From Penelope pileata (taxonomy: Eukaryota > Chordata > Aves > Galliformes > Cracidae), in assembly GCA_013396635.1 (NCBI GenBank), contig WBMW01001608.1, positions 85,219 to 149,218 of the forward strand: a DNA stretch of 64,000 nucleotides, in the 5' to 3' direction. Below the pieces are notes generated by a model, which was not told the origin of the DNA, searched no databases, and saw only the letters and a program-made list of their open reading frames with translations. The position numbers and the translations under genes are program-made. Each line of letters begins with the position of its first letter. The first letter of the stretch is position 1. Below are positions 12,989-24,200 of this stretch, one piece after another.

Positions 12989-15227
12989 GAGGGCATTCCT
13001 ACTGGGCTATCCTGTGGTGCTGAATAACTCCGTAAACATGTTTTTAAATATTCTTTTCCTTACTCTTGGGACTAAAGGATCTTTTCTCTGACATTTTAAA
13101 GCATTAAAACAGCTTGAAGGCTAAAGAAAACATTTTTCATGTAATCTTTGAAAACTTTAGTTGTCAAGGAGACCAAGACCTTAGCGACCAGGTATGGAGG
13201 ACTATCCTGCACACCAACATGCTTGTGAAGGAAGGTGCAAGGATGTCAGTATACCTGGAGGCAAACATGCTCAGTGTTTCAAGAGCGTCTTGCATCTTGA
13301 CATACCTTTCATTACGCAACTAAGCAACAATTCAGATTTCCTTCTCTTTGGATGGTATCGTCTGATGTGTAAAAACATTTTTAAAAGACCTTACTTGGAT
13401 GATATATTGCCTCAATAAATCACTGGGCTTAGCTATGCTCTAGAAATGTCATTCACAGACTGCCACATTACAAGGAAGAATGGGTCTAAGAGCACATTTT
13501 ATATAATTGTAGAATAATGACAGTCAACAAGCAACATACTGCAGAGGTGCTCTCCTTACTCCGGGCAAAAGGGACACTATCAAATGAGTCTCTCTGATAT
13601 TACTTCTGTTGCCTTGATAGGGCAATGTCACACAATGCGCAATCTATGATACAGGAAGACAGATGCTTGGCATTTTCAATTTGTACTAAAGTCAAAATTT
13701 GTTCATAAATTTTAAGTCTTTCCATAGTCTATATGATAAGACTGGGATCTGGGGAAGAAGTAGATAGTCTTTCACTTAAAACAATTGTGTATTTCAATGA
13801 GATTAGCCATTAAGATGAAATATTTGTAAATATTATAAAGCTAAATATCACTTGAGACAACATGGCTAAAAAGGATACTATTGAGATTCACAAAATCATG
13901 AAGTTAGTAAATGAGAAGTAATACAGAATTTTAAGGCTTGCAGTATAAGAAAGCGCAGGATGAAAAAAGAAGGAAATAAGCTTGAAACAGGTGAAAAGAA
14001 GTAAATAAATACTTTCTTAAACTGTGGGTGGTAAACTTCTTCCATGTTTTGTTACAGGAGGCAGGTCTTAGCAGTGGTTTGCAACTTCATGGCTAACAGG
14101 TCCATCAGCAGATAAAACAATGGATCAGGCAGGGAAATACTCTCTCAAATCTCTGATCACAGTCACTGGGTAATACATCAGATAGCAGAGAGAGACCTGG
14201 CACACATACTTCTCTACACAACATCTACTGCCACTGTAGGAAGTGGAGTCTTGGACTAGATAGACCACTCTTCTATCCCATGGGGCATTTATGTTTTCTT
14301 TCAATTTTAAACATCATAGGTTGTAAGTAACATTTGTCTAGCATCCATTTTACATAGAGGACTGTACTGGTCTCTACTGGTCTCTGTGCCAAAAAACGGT
14401 GTATTTCTTGGACCCTCAGATGTCTTAGTGCAATTCAGCCACAAGGTTGAGATATGTATTGCAGAGGGAGGACTGCCAGTGAACATGACCATTAAACCTC
14501 ATACTGCCCAATAACGGTAGTAGAGTAATAACAGACTCTGATATGTTAGAAGCAGTCATGTTAAATGAACTAGATTGGCTGTTTCTACTCAAATCGCTGT
14601 AACATGATATGTTGCACCATGGATTACAAAGCTGGCTGAAGAAGTTTATTGTACACCTTGAGTATTGCAGCAGGAGGTGAGCATATTCTTGATACAGTTT
14701 AGTGAACCATTAAAGAGAACCAGTTCATTGAACTGCAAAAAAAGAAAACTCTAAAGCTTTATTGCTTTTTTTTGTCTTTTTTTCAACATTTCTTTTGTAG
14801 CATCCCCTCTTATGCCTGAAAATCATTTTTTTCTCTTGACATCAATATTTTCCCATGTGAATTAAATGGAGTTAAAATGACCACAGCCATATTTGCTTGA
14901 CAACTAGAAATTTAACTTGTGAAGTGTGTTATCATGCTAAAGTATGTCTGTTTGTGTGCTGGCATTGACTGATGTCATCGCAACACAAAGTGAAAACTCT
15001 TCACTATTTGCTATGCATAGGACTGCTAGGGAACGCAAATCAACATTGCTGTGGGAAAGGTTCTACAAGAGCATTGGCAAGTCTTAGAAGATATTTATGT
15101 ATTTTTAAGCCATTCACACTTACAGAACAAAGGAAATAAGGAAGTTATATAATAAATACATGGTACAAAAATGGTAAATTATTAAACACCATACTAACGT
15201 GCTATTTGTAATCTCGTTTTGGTTTTC

Positions 15228-15838
15228 ATTTCTTGATTGTTTTGCGCACTTTTACTAAGGCATGAAAATGAATTATCCAATTTATTGGTTTCACAGCTGC
15301 TATGATGATGTCATTGCTAGGAAAATGTTGCCCACAAGGTTCACAGCCTAAACTGATGAAAGTCAAAAGGCGCCAAATCCAGACTGTACAGTGGGTGTGG
15401 TAGGACGGTCCAGTTAAGATTTGCAATGCACTCCATGGTCTTCAAACTGGTATGGGACCTGACATTATCATGTTGCAAGAGAAAGGTTGTCTTTTTCTCC
15501 TCTGGCCTGACTCTGACAGTTTGAGTCTTCAACTTTGTATTGCCATGTAGCAGTCAGAGTTGATGGTTTGTTCAGTTTCCAGGAAATCCGGAAGGATCAC
15601 CCCTTTCCTAACCCAAAAGACAGTGCACATCACTCTACCCACTGAGGGCTGTTTCTTGAGCTTTTTCTTTGATGAGGAATGCACATGGTGCAACTCTGTG
15701 GACTGCCATTTGGACTCCGGCTTGTAGTGGTGACACCACATCTCGTCACTGGTAATGATGTGATCCAGGAAACAGTCACTTTCAGCTTTGTATTGGTTCA
15801 ATAGGTCTTGACAAACTGTTCTTTCTGTTCCTTCGTGG
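15228..15838 (-). pseudogene. Mariner transposase remnant (M1)
   Basis: This is the catalytic part of a cut-and-paste transposase. At 15801-15529 the frame contains ITSDEMW, with the first catalytic Asp. After a frameshift at about 15530, the frame at 15532-15341 contains LLQHDNVRSH (second Asp) and YSLDLAPFDFH (third Asp). The second and third Asp are separated by 34 residues, the D,D34D spacing that defines mariner. Downstream, CGQHFPSND and a HALVKVRKTI-like tail mark the C-terminus, with a short internal deletion compared with M2. The frame break before the second Asp and other lesions make it inactive. The N-terminal helix-turn-helix region lies right of the CR1 insertion (about 16457-16770) and is full of stops. 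Confidence 0.85.
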
Positions 15839-15960
15839 GACCCACCTGGTGCAAACTTTGTGATATTTCTATGTTCTCAGCATAGTTTCCAATGCATCGA
15901 AGCTGATATTCAGCTCCGTACACAGTTCCCTGGTCATAATCTGCCTGTTCACGCAGATGA

Positions 15961-16456
15961 GGGAAAGGCTGTTGATGTAGTCTACCTAGACTTCAGCAAA
16001 GCCTTTGACACGGTCTCCCACAGTATTCTCCTGGGGAAACTGGTGGCCCGTGGTCTGGACAGGTACACTCTTCTCTGGGTAGAGAACTGGCTAGAGGGCN
16101 TCATTGCACTCTACAACTTCCTGAAGGGAGGCTGTGGTGAGGAGGGGGTTGGCCTGTTCTCCCCGATAACTAATGACAGGACGAGAGGGAATGGCCACAA
16201 GTTGCGCCAGGGTAAATTTAGACTGGATATAAGGAAAAACTTTTTCTTTGAAAGAGTGGTCAGGCACTGGAATGGCCTGCCTAGGGAGGTGGTGGAGTCA
16301 CTGTCCCTGCCGCTGTTCAAGAAGCGTCTGGATGAGGTGCTAAGGGACATGATTTAGTAGCTTAGTGGCTAGGGATGGTGATAGGAGGACGGTTGGGCTA
16401 GATGATCTTGTAGGTCCTTTCCAACCTAGTGTTTCTATGATTCTATGATTCTATGA
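15961..16456 (+). mobile_element. CR1 LINE fragment nested in mariner M1, with an N at its internal junction
   Basis: This plus-strand CR1 piece starts in the RT domain with VDVVYLDFSKAFDTVSHS and continues to WVENWLEG at 16099. After the single N at 16100 it resumes in the C-terminal region, IALYNFLKGGC, and runs through RTRGNG, FRLDIRKNFFFERVVRHWN and a stop at about 16355. The 3' untranslated part ends in three ATTCTATG octamers at 16434-16456, typical of CR1. The intervening RT core, including the catalytic FADDT region seen in other CR1 copies, is absent. The open frame is continuous over the N (165 codons), so the fragment looks young. It is dead as a reverse transcriptase unless the N hides missing sequence. 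Confidence 0.9.
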
Positions 16457-16868
16457 GCTGATTGAGACGCTCTTCATTTCATGGTGTGACAGCTGTGCAT
16501 GACCATCTGGAATGTTGCTTGTCTTTCATGTCACTGTCACCACTGCTGAAATGCACCACTCACTGCTTCATTGTGCTCACATCCACTGTTTGGTCTCCAT
16601 CAATGTTCGGGAAGCATCAATGAATGTTAACGAGAGTCATTTTTTCCTCATGGAGGAATTCAGTTCCACGCGTTTGCTTCATATGCACTTCCCTGTCAGA
16701 TGCCATTTTGTCAGAGTGTCCCTCTGCTGCCATCTGTCATACAGCAACAAAATGTAATGGAACGTTGGCGGGAAGTTTCAGTCTCTACTGCTATATCGCC
16801 AGCATCTGCTTCTGACGTCATGGGCCATCATAATAAAATGGGGCGCATTACATTTTTAACAGCCCTCC
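16457..16868 (-). pseudogene. Mariner M1 5' end and transposase N-terminal remnant
   Basis: This block resumes mariner M1 right of the nested CR1 with a GCTGATTGAGACGCTCTTCA-like segment, whose counterpart in M2 (34888-34905) directly adjoins the sequence on the other side of the CR1. It encodes, in broken frames, the N-terminal DNA-binding part of the transposase, followed by the 5' untranslated region and the terminal repeat. Open frames on the plus strand here are antisense and not meaningful. The remnant matches M2 well but with frequent transitions, indicating long neutral decay. Confidence 0.75.
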
Positions 16869-19800
16869 TAATAGATTTGGTCACATTCAACGTAAGAATC
16901 ATATTTTCAAAAACATATATTTTGCTCTTTTTTTTTTAATTTTTCTTTTATCTTAAGTATTTTTAACAACTTCCTTTCATTCAAATATTTGTGGTGTCAG
17001 CTACAGCAAGCCAAGTTATGTCAATTGTTTTGCTGTATCATTATTTGCCTGAATTCTGTTCATATAAAAATAACATCTTTTTGGAAAGAAGAGGTGGCTA
17101 AATCTTGATTTTTATTGAAAAGAATTTTGACTTACTCATTTACTGATTTGATTTGTATATTGACAGTCAGAGGGAAAAGGCAGGAATAAAAAGGTTAAAT
17201 GATCCTTCATAATGACAGCATTGCACCTTTGTACAGTAAGGCAGAGGTTGATCAAGTCAAGCCAAATAACACTGCATAGTCAATCAAAAGATTTCTAAAT
17301 GGAAATCTTGTAATATTTAATCTTGTAAATTCACATTTCTTACGTCTCCACCAGTGTATTCTTTCAGAGTTCATTCTTACTTAAGAAAATGAACTCACAC
17401 ATTTCAACAATTTCCACCAAAATTAAAGAACTGTACAAGCCATCTTTATGAGTAATAGACTGTTACATGGAATGCCCCCTCTCTTTCATTTGCTGTACAG
17501 CATGCAGTCTAGAAGAGAACAATTTGATTAATACCTTCATTTTGTGTTTAAATACATATTTTGTTAAAAAGAAATAAGTGAATGACATTTATTTCAGCGA
17601 CAAACTATTATATAGCAGCACACTGAGAAAAGTGTCCTTACAATGTTAAAGTTCTAGATTAATTAACAAACCTAGAATAGTCACTTGCTTCCTTACAGAG
17701 TTGGCATGCTTTTCCACAGGAATAAGAACTGAAGGACTGTACGCATGAATAAATGTGAAAAAAGATGGGGCAAGTGTAGATTTTTGTAACAAAGAATAGG
17801 CTTCTGCTGTAGTTGACATTTCCATTCATCTCACAAGGAGAAAAAATATTTCAATCACATCTCTGTTTAATTTTCTTCTCCATTTGGAGGATAAAAAGTA
17901 GTACTGTTTTTTCATTCTTACTAATTATTCTTTTTTTCTTTTTATTTTTTTTTTTTTGAGTCCCAAATCAATTGAAGCATCATATCAGTTTTCAAATTAA
18001 TTATTAGATTTTTCCCCTGACTCATTTCAGGCACTTTTATTAGAAAAGTGATTGATATATTAACATCATTAATTACTTATTTGACCCATTAATTCTGTGT
18101 ATCTGCACACACCTAATTGAAACAGCCTACACTGAATCTAATACCTCATTTTACCAATCAAAAATTAATTTTTGGATATTCTCAACTGCTGAGTCTGTGT
18201 GATGGAGAAAAACACTGTTCCCACCTCACACATCTGTTTAATATTCCCGCTCCTCTTTCTCAGTCCCAAAAAGACCTCCAGACTCTACCCCTGAAAGATT
18301 CCTGTGAGCTTAGTTTCCTTCCCTCAATAAACACGACTATCTCAATAGGCCTCCATAAACGACAGTTCCCGTTCATTTGACATAATTTGCCTTTCCACCA
18401 TCAAGCTAAATTTCTTCAATAGACTCTTAATTATTCTAAACCCATTATCTAATGCTATTATAAATGTTTAAATAATATTTGATATAATCCTGGTCCCACT
18501 GAAGTTAATGGGAATATTGCTGTTGCGTTAATTAAGATCAAGATAAAATTTATATTGTTTAATTTGTCACATATTACTGTTGGGTAAAAACAACCTAGTT
18601 AGTATTCAGAGGTACTAAACAGACCCATCTCCCAGACTCTAGCTGTCAGGGCCTCAGTGCTTTTCAGAATACGGCCATGAGCCTGTGCTGCACAATGGGC
18701 AAGTAGAGAAGGGAACAGTCTCAAGGCTATGCACTGTGCTGTGTTGCAGCAGGCCCAGTATGCTTCCAGCTCTCTGTGATGCTCAGAAGCTTTAAATGGA
18801 GTGCTGGAGTCAGGATACATCAAAAGAATAGGAAAAAAATATAAAGGAAATGGAGAAAATTCTTCCCCAATTTGAGAAACAGTCAGATACCTTTTTCCAA
18901 ATTATTTCAATAAAAATCTTGGCAATTTAAAATGTAACTTTTTAAAAAGTGTTTGGCAAAAAGTATTGTGTACATTGATCAGATATAGTTCAAAAAAAGG
19001 CATCTTTTAGAAATCAAATACTGTTTAAATGAAGTTTTTTGGCTGCTGCCCATTTAGATCTCATTAAAATTTTGAAAACAAACTGCAAGCATTTTCAGAC
19101 TACCACCAAAAGCCACATTTATTCTTATAATTTAAGTCAATCATTCAATAAATAAATAAATAAAAGTATAGAGAGAGAGAGAGTCTAATACCATGTTCTC
19201 CACTGTGATGTTAAATTCAGAAGACTAAATTAAGCAGAATATTAATTTGTGGCATCTTTGCTGTGTTTGTGGGCAATAGATATCACACCTACATTATCTC
19301 ACAGTGATTATTTCTAAAATTCTGTGAAGTTCCCTTACCAGAGGGTCTTGCTTGCTGGAGCAGCAAGTCCCATGGAAGCATTCAAAATTCCCGCTGAGTT
19401 CCTGATTCTGTCTTCTCTATCTGATGAGAGTCCCCTGGTTGCTTCCCCATTTGTTCACAGCTGTATTCATACATTTTAGCACTATAATCAATAAAGGCTG
19501 TCAGGGGGATGATTCAACTCCTGTTTTGGGGTGAGAAATATAAATATGACGCATAACATACTGCCACTGCCTCAGAAGGCAGAGGGGCAGAATGGGTTGT
19601 TGCTGACTTCTGGGGAAAGAAACCACAACTCCAAAATCTCTAAGTGCTGAGCACTTATTTTCATCTCCTGTCATTTTCACACTTTCCTCTTCTCACTGCT
19701 TGCAACCTGTTTCCAACTCGGTCATTTCCTAAGAGACAGAAAGAAAGCTGACCTCCAACTTCTTCCCAGGATCCGGGGAAAGAACGTATTGAGATACTGA

Positions 19801-20591
19801 ACACAAAGTCCCCTATCACTTGAAGATCATCTGGATGTGGTGAGCATAGCACCACAGTCTGACAAGCAGGAAAAAGGTCATAGGTGACTCAATTAAAAAT
19901 ATACATGCCAACAGAAAGGATGGAATTCCCTGTTGTGCTCATTTGCTGGGATTTTAACATTTATCTAGAACTAACAGGTTGGAGCTCTGATAATGAGATT
20001 CTGGCTATCACAACCAGGAATCTTAAAAATACAGTATTCCAAGACTTCGAGCACTTTGTGAATTTTTTAGTAAGGCTCTGATCCATGCAGCCCTTCAGTT
20101 CACCATGCAGATTCAAGGTCTGTTGCTTGAAAGAAAGAGCTCATTGAGTGTGATAAATCAACATTCTGTTTGATGTCTGCACACCTTGCCCTGCTTCTTT
20201 TTTCTAGATTGCTGAAAGTATCACACCAGTGAACAATATCTCCCCAGTGAATTCAGAAGTAATGTTGCTTTGTCACAGAGCTGAGATGTAGAATGTCCTG
20301 GAGGTGGAGTTACTAAAAGGCTTTTCATCTGCAAGCCTATTCTACGTCACAGAACAAGATGCTTGGAAGCTTTCCAAAAAGCTCCAAAATTGTACTGCCG
20401 GATTTTAGTGCCCCTTGTTCAGGCCAAAGATGAAATGTCTTCAAGTTGGTCTCTTGAAATAGTCAGTAAACTTCAAGACTAATGATAGATTCCTAAATTA
20501 TTGGTAGGATATTCTGTCTTAAATTTCTGTATGACCCCAGTTGTAGAAACTCATTCCACTCTTTGTGCTTTACATTTAAGCTCCCATCTGC
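16869..20591. other. AT-rich stretch with no recognisable gene
   Basis: Nothing identifiable as a gene or transposon was seen. It contains T-rich runs (16926-16939, 17932-17957), an (AAAT)n tract at 19147-19165 followed by a GA microsatellite at 19171-19183, and a GC-richer patch at 18620-18800 with no match I recognise. Confidence 0.6.
19147..19183. repeat. Adjacent (AAAT)n and (GA)n microsatellites
   Basis: About four AATA units at 19147-19165 are followed after a short spacer by GAGAGAGAGAGAG at 19171-19183. Confidence 0.85.
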
Positions 20592-21234
20592 GAGGAGCTC
20601 CCTTTGAGAAACAGTCAGGAACAGATTCAGAGCTTGTGGGTTAAAATTAGGGATGGGGCCAATAAAGGAGAGCTGGTGGTTGGGGTCTACTACAGGCCAC
20701 CTGATCAAGGGGAGCACGTTAACGAGGCCTTCTTCCTTCAGTTGCAAGAAGTGTCGCACTCACAGGCTCTAAACTTGATGGGGGATTTCAACCACCCAGA
20801 TATCTGCTAGGAAAGACACATAGTGAGCTGCAAGAGATCCAGGAGACTCCTGGAGTCCATTGATGATAACTTTCTGGTTCAAGTATTTGACAAACCGACA
20901 AGAGGTGAAGCACTGCTGGACCTGGTGCTCACAAATGCAGAGGAGATTGTTAAAGACATTAAGATCAGAGGCAGCCTGGGCTGCAGTGACCATACCCTGG
21001 TTGAGTTTGTGATCTCAAGGAATGTGGGCCTGGAAAAGACTGGGATCAGGACCCTAAACTTCAGGAGAGTAAAATTCAGGCTATTTAAGGAACTGTTGGA
21101 TGAAATCTCATTGGATGGGGCTCTGGGCAACCTGATCTAGTACTAGATCTAGTACTGCTGCAGGGATTGGAACTTGTTGATCCTTGATGTTCCTTCCAAC
21201 CCAAGCCATTTTATGATTCTATGATTCTGTGATT
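20592..21234 (+). mobile_element. CR1 LINE with endonuclease joined to C-terminal tail
   Basis: This plus-strand CR1 copy is 5'-truncated within the endonuclease. It contains the middle and end of that domain, then jumps from the post-endonuclease linker straight to the last residues of ORF2 and the 3' untranslated region. The tail ends in TTATGATTCTATGATTCTGTGATT at 21211-21234, the CR1 octamer repeat. The whole reverse transcriptase is missing without any N, so this looks like a real internal deletion. A short duplication CTAGTACTAGATCTAGTACT lies at 21136-21155, next to the stop codon. Confidence 0.9.
20604..21140 (+). pseudogene. CR1 endonuclease fused to ORF2 C-terminus
   Basis: The first open piece (20604-20810) reads LWVKIRDGANKGELVVGVYY then RPP and LMGDFNHPDIC, the central endonuclease motifs. 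It is ended by a TAG where related CR1 copies have Trp, a single-base nonsense change. The second open piece (20823-21140) resumes with CKRSRRLLESIDDNFLVQV, DLVLTN and LGCSDHTLVEF, the late endonuclease motifs, and then FRRVKFRLFKELLDEI. Here the deletion joins it to ALGNLI, the last residues of CR1 ORF2, followed by a stop. Without reverse transcriptase it could not retrotranspose on its own. Confidence 0.85.
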
Positions 21235-24200
21235 TGTGTTTTATCTGGAAGGGTTCTACCATACAATATTGCTGTGTGGCTTTCTTTTCCATGGTAACAT
21301 ATACTCAGTAATTAATATTTTCGGCTTGAATCAACATATCTATTACCATCCTTATGTTAATACAAAACATAAGTGTAACAAATAAATCAATGAGGAGTTT
21401 GTGGCCCCTTGCAAGACAAATGGTGTGTGCTTCCTTTAACGGTAACTAATGATGATGCTACATTTTCATCATCTTCCTAAATCTTGCACTTATGTAACTC
21501 TCTTCCAGCCTGGCGTTTATTTGTGTTGGAAGAGAATAGCAAATACATACTACAAAGTGTCTACTACAAAGCAATACTTGTATATAAAAGCACTTTCGGG
21601 CATTTATAATATTTACTGTAGGTCATCAAATATATCCCCTACTGTGAAAGAGTGCCTTTGTTGTTCTTCTGTTCTTCTTCTACTTGTTTCATCTTCCACA
21701 AAGAGAAGTACCCTTATCTGTGCTTACCCACTCTAACACAAACTGTAATCTTCAGCTTTTATCTGTATTGTTCTTGGGGAAAAATACATCATTCCATATG
21801 AGTAGAGATAAATCCAAGTAAAAAATGCTACAAATGCATTAATCTGTAGCAGTGTAGCTCTTAAACATGTTTTGGGCAGGTTTCAAATCACTACATTTCT
21901 TGTCGAAGCCATAAACAGTGGATGGTGTTGCAAAAATCTTGATATGAAATGCAGCTTTAATTTATTTCTTTAAAAAGAAGCACATAAATAGGTACATTCT
22001 TAACATTGTCAATTTTTTGTCATGACACTTTAAAGAAAACTCTGAGTAAAGCAAAACCTGACTTAAAGATACCCTTGCTTGGGCTCCCCAGCTGCAAATG
22101 AGCATCCATAAAGCTTGCATGCCTCGAAGCTACAAAAGATTATCCTTTATCCTTCATCTCTCTCTGCCCTTTGGAAATGCTAGGCTATGTGTATAAAAAC
22201 TGTGCATGCCCTGCTTGCTGGAAAATGTTACCAAACACTTCCAAACAATTTTTCTCTGTTAATTTGCTTCTTGGTAGTCACATTTTTAAGATGTTATTGT
22301 GTTACACTTCCACAGTCACGCTTATATGTGGGATCACATTCTGCATTCAAAAATTCAGCTAAAGAAACAGGAGAGTAAAAACTGTACCCCTCTTGTGTAT
22401 ATCCATCTCAATTGCCACTTGCTGACTTCAACTGAGAGCTACACCAATATCTCAGTACCATTAATTCAGGGTGCTTTAAATTTAACTGCTTATTAGAGAA
22501 ATGTTCTGGTCATGGGCAGAGCTGCAACAATTCTCAGCACCAAGCAAGGCTGGAACTGGTGGGATACTTCAATCCTGACTATGCTGATTTACCACCATCA
22601 GATCATACCTATGAGCTTGAGTAATTAAGTAATATTTTAAAATCTTGATCATGAGTTAGTGGAAATGTGGATGTAAAGCCAAAAACAAGAGAATACAAAG
22701 TTCTGCATCCAAAAGCTTCTATTGTGTATATGCAGAAAATCACACCTTTTAAATTTCTCAGGTTTTTGTAGGGTTTTTGAAGACTTCTGAGCTATTTTCA
22801 GAATGATTCAGATTGTGAATTGTGAATATATACATTTTTTTAAATCGGGAAGTAAGATCTTTATTTTAGGTGTCTGTGTCATAGGAACATGAAGTACTTA
22901 CTGTGTAAACTTTTGAGCATGGGGGCTTGAGAGAAGGAGAGAGTGGAGGTAAAGGTTTCTTGATAACTGTAGAACTGAACTTGCCATTTGATATCTACCT
23001 TTTAGTTTTCATTCTGAACTTTCAGAAACTTTTCAAAACTTTTTTTTTTGGTCTTTTTTACTTGACCTTTAAAAAAAACATATCAGATTATAAACAAAAC
23101 AATAAGTTTGTGCAGTGCTTGCATTATTAATAAAAGAAGCATCACCTCAGTGGCTGTTTGTCTAATCAAAACACATGTACTATAAATAATGGAAAGAAGG
23201 ACATCTCCTGACCTCAAACAAATAAAGCTCACTTTCTAACTGATGGAGACCACTGAAAGACAGGCAGATACATGCAGAACTTACTCTGAAGAGTTTACTG
23301 TGGATGATTAATCAATACCAGGGAAAGGGGCTAATCTGAGAGTAGTTTCTTGTGTCATAGAAATTCATCACGTCTTTCATTCCTGGAAGGCACAAAGGGA
23401 TGATGAAATGGGAGGGAAGGGAGGCAGAGCTACCATTGGAAAGACAGTTCAGAGAAGATAGGAGTTCACAAGTCTGTGAAAGCAGGTCTGCGAGAAGACA
23501 TCTAGGACTGACTTCACACATGCAGTTTACCAACATGCTCTCAGGAAGTCTAACACAGGATATATCAGACAACACCGGGCGTTAATAACTACCCCAAGAA
23601 TATGCCAAAAACATCAAGCTTACTACACACACAAAGACTGACCTACAAACTACTCAGTGAGTTGGTTCATCAGATCTGATGCGTGTGATCTATATGCAAA
23701 GAAGGCAGCTAGTTTTCTGCACAGTCCACAGCTTGAACTGAACTCTAGCAAGGTGAAAGACCACCACCCAAGACAGTAGGAAGAAGATAACCACAGAAAG
23801 ACATTAGTTTTACCATCAACACTGATAGAATTGATAGACCTGATTTCCTACCTGGATATTTGAAAAAGCACTTTTTCAGTTATTACTGGAGTCATTACAC
23901 TACAAATTACTGTAGCCAGAAACAGGATGATATGACTATCCTTAATTCTGCAAGGTGCTGAGCAATCTAGTCTTAGATCAGATGTGACTTTGACTTTTTA
24001 GTGGCCTAGCAATAGGAGTCTCTTTGTCTAAAAGGACCCAAAATACCACAGCTGAGCCTGTTCAAAAAAAAGTCAAGTTATCATAGCAAGAGTTCCTTAA
24101 CTAAAGAGGAGACTAAGGTATTTATTACCAAATAAAGCCAGTTTTGATTTCAATTTCACAAACATCTAAAAAGATAAAGAGTATTACATAGCAAAATAAT

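Larger units (their letters stand above)
8001..15227. other. AT-rich stretch with no recognisable gene
   Basis: No transposon or gene was recognised. Visible structure includes three imperfect 11-13 bp units at 9628-9663, a perfect 9-bp-arm hairpin at 11600-11620, a C12 run at 12963-12974 followed by a T-run, and two adjacent TACTGGTCTC units near 14366-14385. A segment at 9905-9971 is bounded by a good splice acceptor and a GTAAGT donor and is open in one frame. I regard it only as a candidate exon. Confidence 0.6.
15228..16868 (-). mobile_element. Mariner DNA transposon copy M1, 3'-truncated, split by a CR1
   Basis: This is a Tc1/mariner-class element on the minus strand, closely related to the copy at 34486-35811 and resembling the chicken Galluhop/Mariner1 type. 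Its 5' end is at the right: read on the minus strand it starts just after a TA (16869-16870) with a GGAGGGCTGTT-like terminal repeat. The left end lacks the 3' terminal repeat and the 3' untranslated part seen in M2; homology fades after the transposase C-terminus near 15228. A plus-strand CR1 (15961-16456) lies inside it, flanked by mariner sequence that is contiguous in M2, so the CR1 inserted into an already resident mariner. M1 also lacks about 20 bases present in M2 near 15810-15840. Confidence 0.88.

Noticed and set aside
16512..16939. Overlapping plus-strand frames right of the nested CR1
   Set aside because: Antisense to the mariner M1 5' end; similar frames appear on the minus strand of M2, as expected of homologous non-coding strands.
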